A stretch of 64,000 nucleotides of DNA from Hydrogenophaga sp. PAMC20947. GTDB taxonomy: Bacteria > Pseudomonadota > Gammaproteobacteria > Burkholderiales > Burkholderiaceae_C. Below, piece after piece: positions 1 through 10,521 of the stretch (the stretch's first letter is position 1; the number at the start of each line of letters is the position of its first letter). The translations under genes were made by a program, and so were the position numbers. Where the stretch lies: NCBI RefSeq assembly GCF_004795855.1, contig NZ_CP039252.1, positions 4,774,001-4,838,000 of the forward strand, written 5' to 3'. The notes below the pieces were generated by a model, which saw only the letters and a program-made list of their open reading frames with translations, did not search any database and was not told where the DNA came from.

Positions 1-633
1 CGTCTCGATGAAGCGCACCACTTCGTCTACCCCGCTGAGGGTTTTGAGGTTGGTCATGACCCAGGGGCGGCGGGTGCTGTCGGGTCGCATGCGGGCCGTG
101 TCGGCTTTCATGACCTCAAGGTCGGCGCCCACATGGGGCGCGAGATCGGTTTTGTTGATGATCAACAGGTCGCTCTTGGTGATGCCAGGGCCGCCTTTGC
201 GTGGAATTTTTTCGCCAGCGGCGACGTCGATCACATAGAGGGTGAGGTCGCTCAGTTCGGGGCTGAAGGTGGCCGCGAGGTTGTCGCCGCCGCTTTCGAT
301 GAAAACGATATCGGCATCGGGAAACTCACCGAGCATGCGGTCGATGGCTTCGAGGTTGATCGAGGCGTCTTCGCGGATGGCGGTGTGTGGGCAGCCTCCG
401 GTCTCCACGCCCATGATTCGCTCCGCAGGCAAGGCGCCGCTCACGGTGAGCAGGCGCTGGTCTTCCTTGGTGTAGATGTCGTTGGTGATGGCGATGAGGT
501 CGTAGCGCTCGCGCATGGCTTTGCACAACATCTCCAGCAAGGTGGTTTTGCCGGAGCCGACCGGGCCACCGATGCCCACGCGCAGCGGGGGCAGGAGTTT
601 GGTGCGGCGGGGGATGTGGTGCAGTGCGCTCAT
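1..633 (-). CDS. ureG: Urease accessory GTPase UreG (3' end outside window)
   Basis: UreG is the SIMIBI-class GTPase that, with UreD/UreF/UreE, drives GTP-dependent nickel insertion into apo-urease in the cytoplasm. The frame runs open from the ATG at 633 to base 1, giving 211 codons of an expected length slightly above 200, so only the last few residues are missing. The P-loop GGPVGSGKT lies near residues 20-28, the metal-binding motif ETGGCPHTA follows, and the ESGGDNL and [10 protein letters not shown] (GTP base recognition) motifs are all legible. It is the last visible gene of the urease operon, 57 bases after ureF. The reading frame is intact. Confidence 0.96.
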   Translation of the reverse strand, partial: MSALHHIPRRTKLLPPLRVGIGGPVGSGKTTLLEMLCKAMRERYDLIAITNDIYTKEDQRLLTVSGALPAERIMGVETGGCPHTAIREDASINLEAIDRMLGEFPDADIVFIESGGDNLAATFSPELSDLTLYVIDVAAGEKIPRKGGPGITKSDLLIINKTDLAPHVGADLEVMKADTARMRPDSTRRPWVMTNLKTLSGVDEVVRFIET

Positions 634-690
634 GGTGTTGGGTGTCTCGTTGTGTCTTGCAAGGGTGTCGGGACAGTGGTGTGGCCGTGC

Positions 691-1395
691 TCAGGATCTG
701 AACAGGCGGGAGTATTGGGTTTCATGGCGGGCCGAAAGAATGGCCAGCATGGGCGTGCAGGCCTGGCGGGTGTCGTCGGTCAGGCGGGTCGCGGTGGCCA
801 CCGCTTCGGGGATCGCCTGGGCCAGGCGGGCGAGCATGCGCTGGCCGGCGCTCTGGCCCAGAGGCACCGATTTGATGGAGGCCTGGACCATGTTTTCTCC
901 CCACGCGAAGGCGAAACTGGACAGGCCGTCGTGTAGCGATGCACCGCTGTGGGCGAGCGCGCAGGCCATGACCACCGGGTAGGTTGGCGAAGTGAGCTCG
1001 GCGCTGGACAGCTGCTCGTGCAAGCCTTGGCCCAGGTCGCCGAGGGAGCGGGCCCATTCCACCAGGGAGCGACCCATCTGTTCCGTTTGCAGACGGAATT
1101 CCTGGGTCTCTCGGGTTTGAAGAATCCAGTTGTTGAGGGCGTGTATGCGAGCCCGGTCGGGGGTTTGCCAGGCGGGAATGGCCTGGGCCACCACGGCGAG
1201 GTCGCAGCGCGCCAGGCTGAGCTGGAGCTGGTCGAGCAGCCAACGGCTGGCGCTGTCTTCGTCGCTGACCCAGCCGGTGTCTGTGGCGGCCTCCAGCCCT
1301 TCGGAATACGAGAAGCCACCCACCGGCAGCGCGGGTGAGGCCAACCAGAGCAGGTTCAGCAGGCCCGCTTTGGTCGGGGGCACTTCAGTCGACAT
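691..1395 (-). CDS. ureF: Urease accessory protein UreF
   Basis: UreF is the all-helical accessory protein that bridges the urease apoenzyme-UreD complex and UreG and acts in GTPase coupling. The protein is 234 aa; typical motifs [13 protein letters not shown] (N-terminal) and a C-terminal arginine ending are visible. An in-frame ATG lies further upstream, but the start at 1395 is preferred because it gives the family N-terminus and an 11-base overlap with the end of ureE, implying translational coupling. Located between ureE and ureG as is usual. Confidence 0.94.
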   Translation of the reverse strand: MSTEVPPTKAGLLNLLWLASPALPVGGFSYSEGLEAATDTGWVSDEDSASRWLLDQLQLSLARCDLAVVAQAIPAWQTPDRARIHALNNWILQTRETQEFRLQTEQMGRSLVEWARSLGDLGQGLHEQLSSAELTSPTYPVVMACALAHSGASLHDGLSSFAFAWGENMVQASIKSVPLGQSAGQRMLARLAQAIPEAVATATRLTDDTRQACTPMLAILSARHETQYSRLFRS

Positions 1396-1948
1396 GACCG
1401 GGGGGTGTTTCGGCAGTGGGCGTGTGGTCGTGTGCGTGGTGATGGCCATGCCCGCCGCCATGCGAGTTGGCCTGGCCGTAGGCGCCCGACTCGGGCTCAA
1501 ACGTGGCGCGCACGGTTTCGACGTTGAGGTGCATGGCGCGCAGCATGTCGGCCAACACGTGATCGGGCTCGATCTTGAGGTGATCGGGCTTCAACTCGAT
1601 GGGCACATGGCGGTTGCCCAGGTGGTAGGCGGCTCTCATGAGGTCAAACGCACCGTTGTGTGCGTGGCCATGGTCGTGGGTGTGGTCGGTGCAGGCGGTG
1701 ATCCGCAACACCGGCTGGGGCGCGGCCACCACGCGGATCAAACCACCGGCGGTGGTGACCAGCACATCGCCGCCGCGCACCACGGTGCCGCGGGCCAGAA
1801 AGACGCCGACCTGGCAGCCATCGGAGGCCGTGGCGTCGAAACGGCTTTTCTGGCGCAGGTCCCAGTCGAGCTCGAGGTGGGGGGCTCGGTTGACCAGGGC
1901 GGCGGCCAGGCCGTGGCCCTGGGGAATGAGTTTGGAAGCTTGCAACAT
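1385..1948 (-). CDS. ureE: Urease nickel metallochaperone UreE
   Basis: UreE delivers nickel to the urease activation complex. The 187-aa protein has the UreE N-terminal domain (starts MLQASKLIP), a ferredoxin-like metal-binding core with GNRHVPIEL and DHVLADML, and a histidine-rich C-terminal tail ([12 protein letters not shown]) typical of the high-capacity nickel-binding UreE type. The ATG at 1948 is chosen over an upstream in-frame ATG at 2005, which would overlap the 3' end of ureC and add 19 non-family residues. It lies 20 bases downstream of ureC. Confidence 0.95.
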   Translation of the reverse strand: MLQASKLIPQGHGLAAALVNRAPHLELDWDLRQKSRFDATASDGCQVGVFLARGTVVRGGDVLVTTAGGLIRVVAAPQPVLRITACTDHTHDHGHAHNGAFDLMRAAYHLGNRHVPIELKPDHLKIEPDHVLADMLRAMHLNVETVRATFEPESGAYGQANSHGGGHGHHHAHDHTPTAETPPGHVD

Positions 1949-1968
1949 AAAGGGGTATCGGTGTTCTT

Positions 1969-3687
<1,719 letters not shown>

Positions 3688-3709
3688 GTCGGATTCCTTG
3701 TTGCTGCTG

Positions 3710-4033
3710 CTACGGCTGCGGCTGTAATGACACGGCGCCTTGCACCAGCCCCCGGAAACCGATGACGATCCGATCGCCCGCGTAGTCCACGAGTTCGACG
3801 GTGCGTTGCTGGCCAGGCTCGAAGCGCACGGCGGTGCCGCTGGCGATGTTCAGCCGCATGCCTTTGGCGGCCTCGCGGTCGAAGCTGAGTGCGGCGTTGG
3901 TTTCGGCGAAGTGGTAGTGCGAGCCCACCTGCACCGGGCGGTCGGCTGTGTTTTGAACCACCAGCGTGAGCGTACGGCGGCCGGGGTTGAGGGCGTGTTC
4001 GCCCGCGTCGGTGAAGAGCTGGCCGGGAATCAT
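3710..4033 (-). CDS. ureB: Urease beta subunit UreB
   Basis: Structural beta subunit of the three-subunit bacterial urease. The 107-aa protein begins [13 protein letters not shown] and contains the conserved [13 protein letters not shown] and GKRLNI-like ([18 protein letters not shown]) segments. The ATG at 4033 is chosen because the upstream in-frame extension has no family similarity and would overlap the preceding small ORF. A GGGAGG-like ribosome site precedes it. Confidence 0.96.
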   Translation of the reverse strand: MIPGQLFTDAGEHALNPGRRTLTLVVQNTADRPVQVGSHYHFAETNAALSFDREAAKGMRLNIASGTAVRFEPGQQRTVELVDYAGDRIVIGFRGLVQGAVSLQPQP

Positions 4034-4046
4034 GCGTTGACCTCCC

Positions 4047-4214
4047 TTATTTGCCGCGGCCGGAGAACCACACCAGCAACGCCACCGCGCCGCCGGCTGC
4101 CACAAAGCCCAGCACGTCGGTGGGGTGCCAATGGCTGCCCAACAGGCCGTGTCCATCGTGGGCGAGAGCGGGGAGGGCGAGGAGGCTGGCGGAAATTGCA
4201 GCGAGTGATTTCAT
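4047..4214 (-). CDS. Small exported/membrane protein within the urease operon
   Basis: A 55-aa ORF between ureA and ureB. Residues 1-18 look like a signal peptide ending ALPALA-HD; the remainder has a His-rich stretch ([13 protein letters not shown]) and one hydrophobic segment (about residues 33-49) followed by a basic C-terminus. Small genes of this style occur at the same place in other Burkholderiales urease operons as far as I recall. The histidine-rich periplasmic face resembles the start of HupE/UreJ nickel permeases, so a nickel-related role is possible but unproven. Its 14-base spacing to ureB supports co-transcription. Confidence 0.7.
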   Translation of the reverse strand: MKSLAAISASLLALPALAHDGHGLLGSHWHPTDVLGFVAAGGAVALLVWFSGRGK

Positions 4215-4284
4215 GTCAAAGTTCCTGAAGAGGTTTCTAAGAAAAGAGGTGCCCGGAGCGCAGTGTCGCAACCCAGGGTGCCGC

Positions 4285-4349
4285 GGAACCGGCTTCGCCG
4301 GGCCGCCAGCACCGCCCCCTGGGGGGTGACGCCGCAGGCGGCGCGGGGG
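4285..4349. repeat. GC-rich intergenic palindromic repeat after ureA
   Basis: Between the ureA stop and the small ORF lies a G/C palindrome (CCCCCTGGGGGGTGACGCC then GCAGGCGGCGCGGGGGC). A close relative is found at 6388-6435, inside a coding frame. It resembles the short repetitive elements common between genes in Comamonadaceae. It may also form a processing or attenuation hairpin inside the operon mRNA. Confidence 0.6.
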
Positions 4350-4652
4350 CTAAATAATCGGTTGATGCACCGTCACCAGCTTGGTGCCGTCGGGAAAGGT
4401 GGCTTCGACCTGGATGTCGGGAATCATTTCGGCGATGCCTTCCATCACGTCGGCGCGGGTGAGGACGTTGCGGCCCGTGCTCATGAGCTCGGCCACGCTT
4501 TTGCCGTCGCGAGCGCCTTCCATCACGGCCGCGCTGATCAACGCAACCGCTTCGGGGTAGTTGAGCTTCAGTCCGCGGGCCTGGCGGCGCTCGGCCAACA
4601 GGGCTGCGGTAAAGATCAGCAGCTTGTCTTTTTCTCGGGGAGTGAGTTCCAT
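4350..4652 (-). CDS. ureA: Urease gamma subunit UreA
   Basis: Smallest structural subunit of urease, 100 aa, normal for the family. Begins [23 protein letters not shown] and contains [10 protein letters not shown] and [11 protein letters not shown], with the family C-terminal VHQPI ending. The ATG at 4652 is chosen although the frame is open for 66 more codons upstream; that extension has no similarity and covers the divergent promoter region. First gene of the minus-strand urease operon; the usual neighbour ureD is not upstream, its place being taken by the divergent permease-kinase gene. Confidence 0.97.
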   Translation of the reverse strand: MELTPREKDKLLIFTAALLAERRQARGLKLNYPEAVALISAAVMEGARDGKSVAELMSTGRNVLTRADVMEGIAEMIPDIQVEATFPDGTKLVTVHQPII

Positions 4653-4701
4653 GGGATGCAGGCCATCGGGGTCAGGCGCAGAGCGCGGATACTCAGAGAC
4701 C

Positions 4702-4717
4702 AGCAAATACCGTGCCC
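4702..4717 (-). promoter_or_regulatory. Sigma-54 type -24/-12 promoter candidate for the urease operon
   Basis: On the minus strand the sequence GGGCACGGTATTTGCT matches the sigma-54 consensus TGGCACR-N4-TTGCW at all but the first position. The key GG and GC dinucleotides are correctly 12 bases apart. Expected transcript start is near 4692, about 40 bases before the ureA ATG. Sigma-54 control would place urease under nitrogen limitation (NtrC). Found by eye only. Confidence 0.6.
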
Positions 4718-4740
4718 TGTGCCATCGTTGCCCTCTGGCG

Positions 4741-4756
4741 TGGCACGAAAGCTGCA
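4741..4756 (+). promoter_or_regulatory. Second, divergent sigma-54 type promoter candidate
   Basis: Plus-strand TGGCACGAAAGCTGCA matches TGGCACR-N4-TTGCW with one mismatch and correct 12-base GG-to-GC spacing. It points toward the permease-kinase gene. The predicted start (near 4766) falls almost on the GTG at 4768, so either the message is nearly leaderless, the translation start is further downstream, or this match is fortuitous. Confidence 0.4.
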
Positions 4757-4767
4757 CCTCAGACGGG

Positions 4768-7700
4768 GTGATCGCCAAAAACCCCACCGTTTCAGACCCG
4801 ACCGTCCCAGGCCTTGCCGGAGGCGGAGCTGCACCGCAGCGCATCATCAAGGTGCGCCGGGACTACAACAGCTGGGTGGGCAGCGAGACGCTGGAAGACT
4901 ACGCCCTGCGCTTCACGCCGCAGCGCTTTCGCCAGTGGAGCGAGTGGCGGGTGGCCAACACGGCTTTTGGTGCTTCGTCGTTTCTGATCCTGGAGGCGGT
5001 GGGCGCCACGCTGCTGGTGCACTACGGGTTCATCAACGCTTTCTGGGCCATTCTCGCGACCGGGTTGATCATCTTCATGGCCGGCCTGCCCATCAGCGTG
5101 TACGCCGCGCGTTATGGCGTCGATATGGATCTGCTCACCCGGGGCGCCGGTTTTGGCTACATCGGCTCCACCATCACCTCGCTGATCTACGCCTCGTTCA
5201 CCTTCATTTTTTTTGCGCTGGAAGCCGCTGTGATGGCCTATGCGCTGGAGCTCGCACTCGGCATACCGCCGGTCTGGGGCTACCTGATTTGCGCGGTGGT
5301 GGTGATACCGCTGGTGACCTACGGTGTGTCGGCGATCAGCCGCTTCCAGGTCTGGACCCAGCCCCTGTGGCTGGTAATGATGTTGGTGCCTTTTGTGGCG
5401 GTCTGGATGGCCGAGCCCACTGTTTTCTCCAAAGTGGTGCGCTACGGTGGCCAAGATGGTGCAGGGGCGCAGTTTGATTGGCACCTTTTTGGGGCAGCCT
5501 TGACGGTGGGCATCGCCCTCATCACGCAAATGGGTGAGCAGGCCGACTATTTGCGCTTCATGCCGGCGCGGAATCCGAAGCGCCCTGCGCGCTGGTGGTT
5601 GGGGGTGCTCGCTGGCGGGCCGGGCTGGGTGTTTCTGGGGGTGCTCAAGATGCTGGGCGGTGCTTTGCTGGCCTATCTGGCCATCAGCCACATGGTGCCG
5701 CCTGAGCGCGCCGTTGACCCCAACCAGATGTACCTGGCCGCTTATGAATACGTGTTCCCGAATTACGGCTGGGCGGTGGCCGCCACGGCGCTGTTTGTGG
5801 TGGTGTCCCAGCTCAAGATCAATGTCACCAACGCCTACGCGGGCTCGCTGGCCTGGAGCAATTTTTTTTCCCGCCTGACCCACAGCCACCCGGGCCGCGT
5901 GGTGTGGGTGGTATTCAACACGCTGATCGCATTCATGTTGATGGAGATGAACGTGTTCCAGGCGCTGGGGGAGGTGCTGGGGCTGTACTCCAACATCGCC
6001 ATCGCCTGGATCATGGCGGTGGTGGCCGATCTGGTGATCAACAAGCCCATGGGGTGGAGCCCCAAGGGCATCGAATTCAAGCGCGCCTACCTGTACGACA
6101 TCAACCCGGTGGGCGTGGGCGCCATGGGGCTGGCTTCGGCGCTGTCGATCATGGCCCACCTGGGTTTGATGGGGGATCTGGCTCAGGCGTTTTCGGCGCT
6201 GATCGCGCTGGTGACCGCCTTCGTGACTGCGCCACTGATCGCCTGGGCCACCCAAGGCCGCTACTACATCGCCCGATCTGCATCACCCTGCGTTGCTGCG
6301 TCTTGCGATGGGTGCGCTGAGCGAGGTGCGGCCCCATCAGACACACCGCGGCACGGCCCTTCGACAGGCGCAGGACCGGCCGCAGGTGTTGCCCCTCTGG
6401 AGGGGGGTGACGCCGGAGGCGGTGCAGGGGGTGTCCTCACGTGTGTGATTTGCGAGCGCGAGTACGAAGGCCCTGATATGGCGCATTGCCCTGCTTACCA
6501 AGGCGCCATCTGTTCGCTGTGCTGCACGCTGGACGCGCGTTGCGGCGATCTGTGCAAACCCCATGCGAGGCTGTCGGAGCAATGGCAGTCGGTGTTGCGC
6601 TGGGTCTTGCCCCAGCGGGTCTGGCCCTTTCTCGATGCCGGCCTGGCGCACTACCTGTTGCTGATGGGGGTGATGGCGCCGGTGCTGGCAGCCGTGTTGG
6701 CGCTCCTGTATCGGCAGCAAGCGGCGGGCCTCGACGCCGGGTTGGAAACCATGGCCGATGCCGGGCTGCTCGATGCGGCGTTGCGTTCGGGATTTGTGCG
6801 TGTGTACGCTGTGTTGCTGCTGATCGCGGGCACGGTGGCGTGGTGGCTGGTGCTCGCGCACAAGACGCGTGAAGTGGCGCAGGAAGAATCCAACCGGCAG
6901 ACGCATTTGCTGATGGAGGAGATTGCCTCGCACCAGCGAACCGACGAAGAGTTGCAGCGCGCCCGCCAGGCGGCCGACCAGGCCAATCAGGCCAAGACCC
7001 GTTACATCAGCACCATCAGCCACGAACTGCGCACACCGCTCAACAGCATCCTGGGCTATGCGCAACTGCTGCAGGAAGACGCTGACATGGCCCCCCACCG
7101 CGCGCAAGCCATTCGCGTGATCCACCGGGGCGGCGAGCATCTGCTCTCGCTTATTGAAGGCACGCTGGACATCGCACGCATCGAATCGGGGCGGCTGGCG
7201 CTCGATGTGAAACCCATGGCCTTTGCCCAGGTCATGCAGGAGGTGGCGGGCATGTTTGAGTTGCAGGCGTCCGCCAAGGGTTTGCGTTTTGTGCTGGACA
7301 CCAGCAACAACCGCCCCTTGCCGCAAACGGTGCGCGCCGACGAAAAGCGGCTGCGCCAGATTTTGATCAACCTGCTGGGCAACGCGGTGAAATTCACGCG
7401 GGCGGGGGAGGTGTGCCTGCGGGTGAGCTATGCGCGCGAGATGGCGCAATTTGAGGTGCACGACACCGGTCCCGGCATGGACACCGCCGAGCTGGAGCGG
7501 GTGTTTGAACCTTTTGCTCGGGGCGCCCAAGGGGTGAGCGCCCAAGCACCTCAGGCGCACAGCGCTGCGGGCGGGACGGGCCTGGGCCTCACCATCGCCA
7601 AGATGTTGACCGACCTCATGGGCGGTGAGCTCAAAGTGCGCAGCACACCGGGCGAGGGCACGGTGTTCACCGTGCGCCTGTTGCTCTCCGAGGTGCATGG

Positions 7701-8445
7701 TGGCGTGGTTCGTCAACGCACCTCGCCCGTGATCACCGGTTACGGCGGGCCGCGCCGGCGGGTGCTGGTGGTGGACAACGAAGAGGCTGATCGCGAGCTG
7801 TTGCAGCGCTGGTTTCAGCCCTTGGGCTTTGAGGTGCAACTCGCCACCAGCGGCCACGACGCCCTGGCTTTGCTTGAGGGGATGGCGCCCGGCAGCGAGC
7901 AGGCGCCGCACGCCGTGTTTCTGGACCTGGCCATGCCCGGCATCGACGGTTGGGAAACTTTGCGCCGCCTGCGAAGCCAGGGTTGGGGCCGTTTGCCGCT
8001 GGCCATTGTGTCGGCCAATGCTTTTGACAAAGGGCTCGTGGCCGACAGTGAGGGCGCTGCGGTGCACAGCCCGCCCGACTTCTTCGTGAAACCGGTGCGC
8101 CGAGATGACTTGCTGGACTGGCTGGGCGAGGCTTTGGAGCTGATCTGGACGGAGTCGAATGCCGATCGCCCACCGGTCGCCGGGTTGCCGGCGGGCAGGG
8201 TGCCTGGCTTGGTGCCTGGTGGAACCATTGCAGCTGACGAAATGCTGCCTTTGCTGGATCTGGTGCGCCTGGGCTATTACCGGGGCACCGTGCAGTGGCT
8301 GGATCAATGGGTGACCCTGCACCCCGAGCAGAGCGACTTCGCGCAGGGCCTGCGCACGCTGGCACGCGAATTCCGCTTTGAAGCCATCGAGCAGCGGCTG
8401 CTGCCTTACTGTCCCTCGGTATCGCCCGTGGGGCCCCAGTCATGA
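4768..8445 (+). CDS. NCS1-type permease fused to Cys-rich module, histidine kinase and receiver
   Basis: About 1225 aa from the GTG at 4768. Residues roughly 35-505 form an NCS1 (cytosine/purine/allantoin) permease-like unit of about 12 membrane segments. A low-complexity linker follows, then residues 559-596 hold eight cysteines (C-x2-C-x11-C-x7-C-x2-CC-x5-C-x3-C). Two more membrane segments and a coiled stretch lead to a HisKA domain (ISHELRTP, His about 752), an HATPase with N, G1 and G2 boxes, and a receiver with FLDLAMPG (Asp about 1053) and a VKPV lysine. It is divergent from urease and overlaps the next response regulator by 4 bases. Likely a transporter-like sensor, analogous to SSS-type CbrA, for a nitrogenous ligand. 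The start is uncertain; the frame also opens upstream inside ureA. Confidence 0.85.
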   Translation: MIAKNPTVSDPTVPGLAGGGAAPQRIIKVRRDYNSWVGSETLEDYALRFTPQRFRQWSEWRVANTAFGASSFLILEAVGATLLVHYGFINAFWAILATGLIIFMAGLPISVYAARYGVDMDLLTRGAGFGYIGSTITSLIYASFTFIFFALEAAVMAYALELALGIPPVWGYLICAVVVIPLVTYGVSAISRFQVWTQPLWLVMMLVPFVAVWMAEPTVFSKVVRYGGQDGAGAQFDWHLFGAALTVGIALITQMGEQADYLRFMPARNPKRPARWWLGVLAGGPGWVFLGVLKMLGGALLAYLAISHMVPPERAVDPNQMYLAAYEYVFPNYGWAVAATALFVVVSQLKINVTNAYAGSLAWSNFFSRLTHSHPGRVVWVVFNTLIAFMLMEMNVFQALGEVLGLYSNIAIAWIMAVVADLVINKPMGWSPKGIEFKRAYLYDINPVGVGAMGLASALSIMAHLGLMGDLAQAFSALIALVTAFVTAPLIAWATQGRYYIARSASPCVAASCDGCAERGAAPSDTPRHGPSTGAGPAAGVAPLEGGDAGGGAGGVLTCVICEREYEGPDMAHCPAYQGAICSLCCTLDARCGDLCKPHARLSEQWQSVLRWVLPQRVWPFLDAGLAHYLLLMGVMAPVLAAVLALLYRQQAAGLDAGLETMADAGLLDAALRSGFVRVYAVLLLIAGTVAWWLVLAHKTREVAQEESNRQTHLLMEEIASHQRTDEELQRARQAADQANQAKTRYISTISHELRTPLNSILGYAQLLQEDADMAPHRAQAIRVIHRGGEHLLSLIEGTLDIARIESGRLALDVKPMAFAQVMQEVAGMFELQASAKGLRFVLDTSNNRPLPQTVRADEKRLRQILINLLGNAVKFTRAGEVCLRVSYAREMAQFEVHDTGPGMDTAELERVFEPFARGAQGVSAQAPQAHSAAGGTGLGLTIAKMLTDLMGGELKVRSTPGEGTVFTVRLLLSEVHGGVVRQRTSPVITGYGGPRRRVLVVDNEEADRELLQRWFQPLGFEVQLATSGHDALALLEGMAPGSEQAPHAVFLDLAMPGIDGWETLRRLRSQGWGRLPLAIVSANAFDKGLVADSEGAAVHSPPDFFVKPVRRDDLLDWLGEALELIWTESNADRPPVAGLPAGRVPGLVPGGTIAADEMLPLLDLVRLGYYRGTVQWLDQWVTLHPEQSDFAQGLRTLAREFRFEAIEQRLLPYCPSVSPVGPQS
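6388..6435. repeat. Copy of intergenic GC palindrome inside the permease-kinase reading frame
   Basis: CCCCTCTGGAGGGGGGTGAC followed by GCCGGAGGCGGTGCAGGGGG is nearly the same as the intergenic repeat just after ureA. Here it is translated in frame as the Gly/Ala-rich linker ([13 protein letters not shown]) between the permease unit and the cysteine module. Confidence 0.65.
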
Positions 8446-9491
8446 GCGCCATGTCACCTGCTTCCCCCCCACTTTCTTCCGGCGTTGCATCCGCTCCACT
8501 CGGCGTGAGCGGCGAAGCCCTGGTGGTGCTCATCGTGGACGACGTGCCGGACAATGTGGCCCCCTTGCACGATGCGCTGGACGAAGCGGGTTACACGGTG
8601 CTGGTGGCGCTCGACGGCGAGAGCGCTATCCGGCGCGCCATCCAGGCGTTGCCTGATGTGATCCTGCTTGACGCGGTGATGCCGGGCATTGATGGTTTTG
8701 AAGTGGCCAGGCGCCTCAAGGCCGATCCAGACACCACGTTGATACCCATCCTCTTCATGACCGGCCTGACCGAGACTGAGCACCTGGTGGCCGCGCTGGA
8801 GGCAGGCGGAGCAGACTACGTGACCAAACCCATCAAGCCGCGCGAGGTGATGGCGCGCATGGGCGTGCACCTGCGCGCGGCGCAGCATGTGAAGGCGGGG
8901 GCGGTGGAGCGCAGCCAGGCGCGCAACGCGCTCGATGCCTTTGGCTACGCGTCGATCACGGTGCGGGCCAGCGACGGCAAGCTGATGTGGCAAACGCCGC
9001 TGGCCCGCGACCTGCTGGAGCGTTACTGCGGCACCCAGGCGCCGCAAACACCTCCCGAGGTGTTGTCGTGGTTGCGCCGGCACCTGGGCGAAGCCCAGGC
9101 ATCGCGCGAGCCGCCCCGCCTTACGCTGGAAAGCGGCCCACGCCGGCTCACCTTCCGCCTGCATTTGCAGGTGGGGGATCAGGACGACTCTGACCTGGAA
9201 GAGGCCTGCGATGGCGACTGGCTCATCGTGATGCAGGAAACGTCGGATGCCGCAGTGCTGGAGTCACTGGCGCAGGCCTTCGGCTTGACCGCGCGCGAGG
9301 CCGAAGTGTTGTACTGGGTGGTCAAAGGCAAGATCAACCGCGACATTGGCGATATCCTGGGCACCAGCCCGGCCACGGTGAAAAAACACCTGGAACGCAT
9401 CCACGCGAAGATGGGTGTGGAAACCCGAACGGCCGCCGCGGGGATGGCGATCAACCGCGTGCCTTTGCTGCAGCCGCACCACGGGGGGTAA
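8442..9491 (+). CDS. LuxR-family response regulator partnered with the permease-kinase
   Basis: A 349-aa response regulator. The receiver domain spans about residues 26-145 with VDD, phosphoacceptor Asp77 (ILLDAVMPG), MTGL and TKPIKP. A middle region of about 120 residues of unknown fold follows, then a LuxR/FixJ-type helix-turn-helix near residues 275-335 (LTAREAEVLYWVVKGK ... TVKKHLERI). The ATG overlaps the kinase stop (ATGA), so the two are co-translated and very likely form one signalling system. The adjacent urease operon is the obvious candidate target, an inference from position only. Confidence 0.9.
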   Translation: MSAMSPASPPLSSGVASAPLGVSGEALVVLIVDDVPDNVAPLHDALDEAGYTVLVALDGESAIRRAIQALPDVILLDAVMPGIDGFEVARRLKADPDTTLIPILFMTGLTETEHLVAALEAGGADYVTKPIKPREVMARMGVHLRAAQHVKAGAVERSQARNALDAFGYASITVRASDGKLMWQTPLARDLLERYCGTQAPQTPPEVLSWLRRHLGEAQASREPPRLTLESGPRRLTFRLHLQVGDQDDSDLEEACDGDWLIVMQETSDAAVLESLAQAFGLTAREAEVLYWVVKGKINRDIGDILGTSPATVKKHLERIHAKMGVETRTAAAGMAINRVPLLQPHHGG

Positions 9492-9526
9492 TGGGGGACG
9501 TTTGATGACCACCACTGCCCCGCAGG

Positions 9527-10387
9527 CTAGCGCATTGCCCTGGGCAGATCAACGCGTAAAAACGCATGCAAACCTTCGGCTGCGGGGCTGTTGGCGGCTG
9601 TGTTGTGCAGCACACAGACCTCCAGGTCGGGGAGTGCGGGCAGTCCCTCGGCCAGGCCCACGACACGAAGCGCCGAAGGGACCGCGCACTCGGCGATGCC
9701 CGCCACAGCAAGTCCCGCCTGCACCACGGCAATCAAACCCAGCAGGCTGGGGCTTGAATAGGTGGCGCGAAAGGGCTGGTCGGCATCCGACAGGGCGCGA
9801 AGGACATGGGAGCGGGCCGTGCATCCGGGCTCGAACAAGGCCAGTGGCAACGGGTCTTGCTGCCACACCACATGGTTGGGCGATGCCACCCACACCATGC
9901 GTTCGCGCCGCAGCACCTCCATGGCTTGCTCGGGTCGGCGCGTGACGATGGCCAGGTCAAGTCGCCCTTCGTCAATCGCTTTGCACAGCAAGCTGGAGGG
10001 CTCGCACACCAGGTCCACCGTGACCAACGGATGCGATGCCGCAAAGCGCGCCAACACCAGAGGCAGCAGCGACGCGGCGTAGTCGTCTGGCACGCCCAGA
10101 CTGACCGCGCCCACCTCTTGCGGACGTGCCACGCTGCTCCAGGCCTCGTCCGACAGGCGCAGCAAGCGCCGGGCATAGTTGAGCAGGATTTCACCTGCCG
10201 GGCTGGGTGTGACCGCGCGCGGCGTGCGCATCAACAAGGGCTTGCCCACCGCTTCTTCCAGTCGCTGCATCTGCATGCTGATGGCCGACTGGCTGCGCCC
10301 TATGCGCTCGGCCGCGTGAGAAAAGCCGCCGGCCTCCACCACCGCCACAAAGCTCTTGAGCAACGCCAGATCCAAGGGGGTGTTCAT
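9527..10387 (-). CDS. LysR-family transcriptional regulator
   Basis: A 286-aa LysR-type regulator. The N-terminal winged helix (about residues 5-62) shows LKSFVAVVEAGGFSHAAERI and SQSAISMQMQRLEE; the rest is the periplasmic-binding-like effector domain (VSLGVPDDYAASLLP, DLAIVTRR). The ATG at 10387 is used because the 9 upstream residues are not family-like. It is divergent from the EamA transporter, with a shared inverted repeat between them, so it most likely controls that transporter and itself. Confidence 0.93.
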   Translation of the reverse strand: MNTPLDLALLKSFVAVVEAGGFSHAAERIGRSQSAISMQMQRLEEAVGKPLLMRTPRAVTPSPAGEILLNYARRLLRLSDEAWSSVARPQEVGAVSLGVPDDYAASLLPLVLARFAASHPLVTVDLVCEPSSLLCKAIDEGRLDLAIVTRRPEQAMEVLRRERMVWVASPNHVVWQQDPLPLALFEPGCTARSHVLRALSDADQPFRATYSSPSLLGLIAVVQAGLAVAGIAECAVPSALRVVGLAEGLPALPDLEVCVLHNTAANSPAAEGLHAFLRVDLPRAMR

Positions 10388-10414
10388 GAACGTGTGTTCC
10401 TTCAATATCAACAT

Positions 10415-10444
10415 AACGAATAGATAGATTCAAAACTATTCGTT
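10415..10444. promoter_or_regulatory. Inverted repeat between lysR and EamA gene, probable LysR operator
   Basis: AACGAATAG and CTATTCGTT form perfect 9-base arms separated by 12 bases, a layout compatible with LysR-type sites. It lies 28 bases upstream of the regulator start and about 80 bases upstream of the transporter start. Confidence 0.6.
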
Positions 10445-10521
10445 TGACTGAATTTGAACACCTTGCTTGAATGATTGCAAACGCCGACCCCTGGCGCCCA
10501 GCTTCAACCAAGGAAATCCAG

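Noticed and set aside
6337..8322. A 661-codon open frame opposite the kinase part of the fusion gene
   Set aside because: Antisense of well-identified kinase and receiver motifs; composition typical of a shadow frame.
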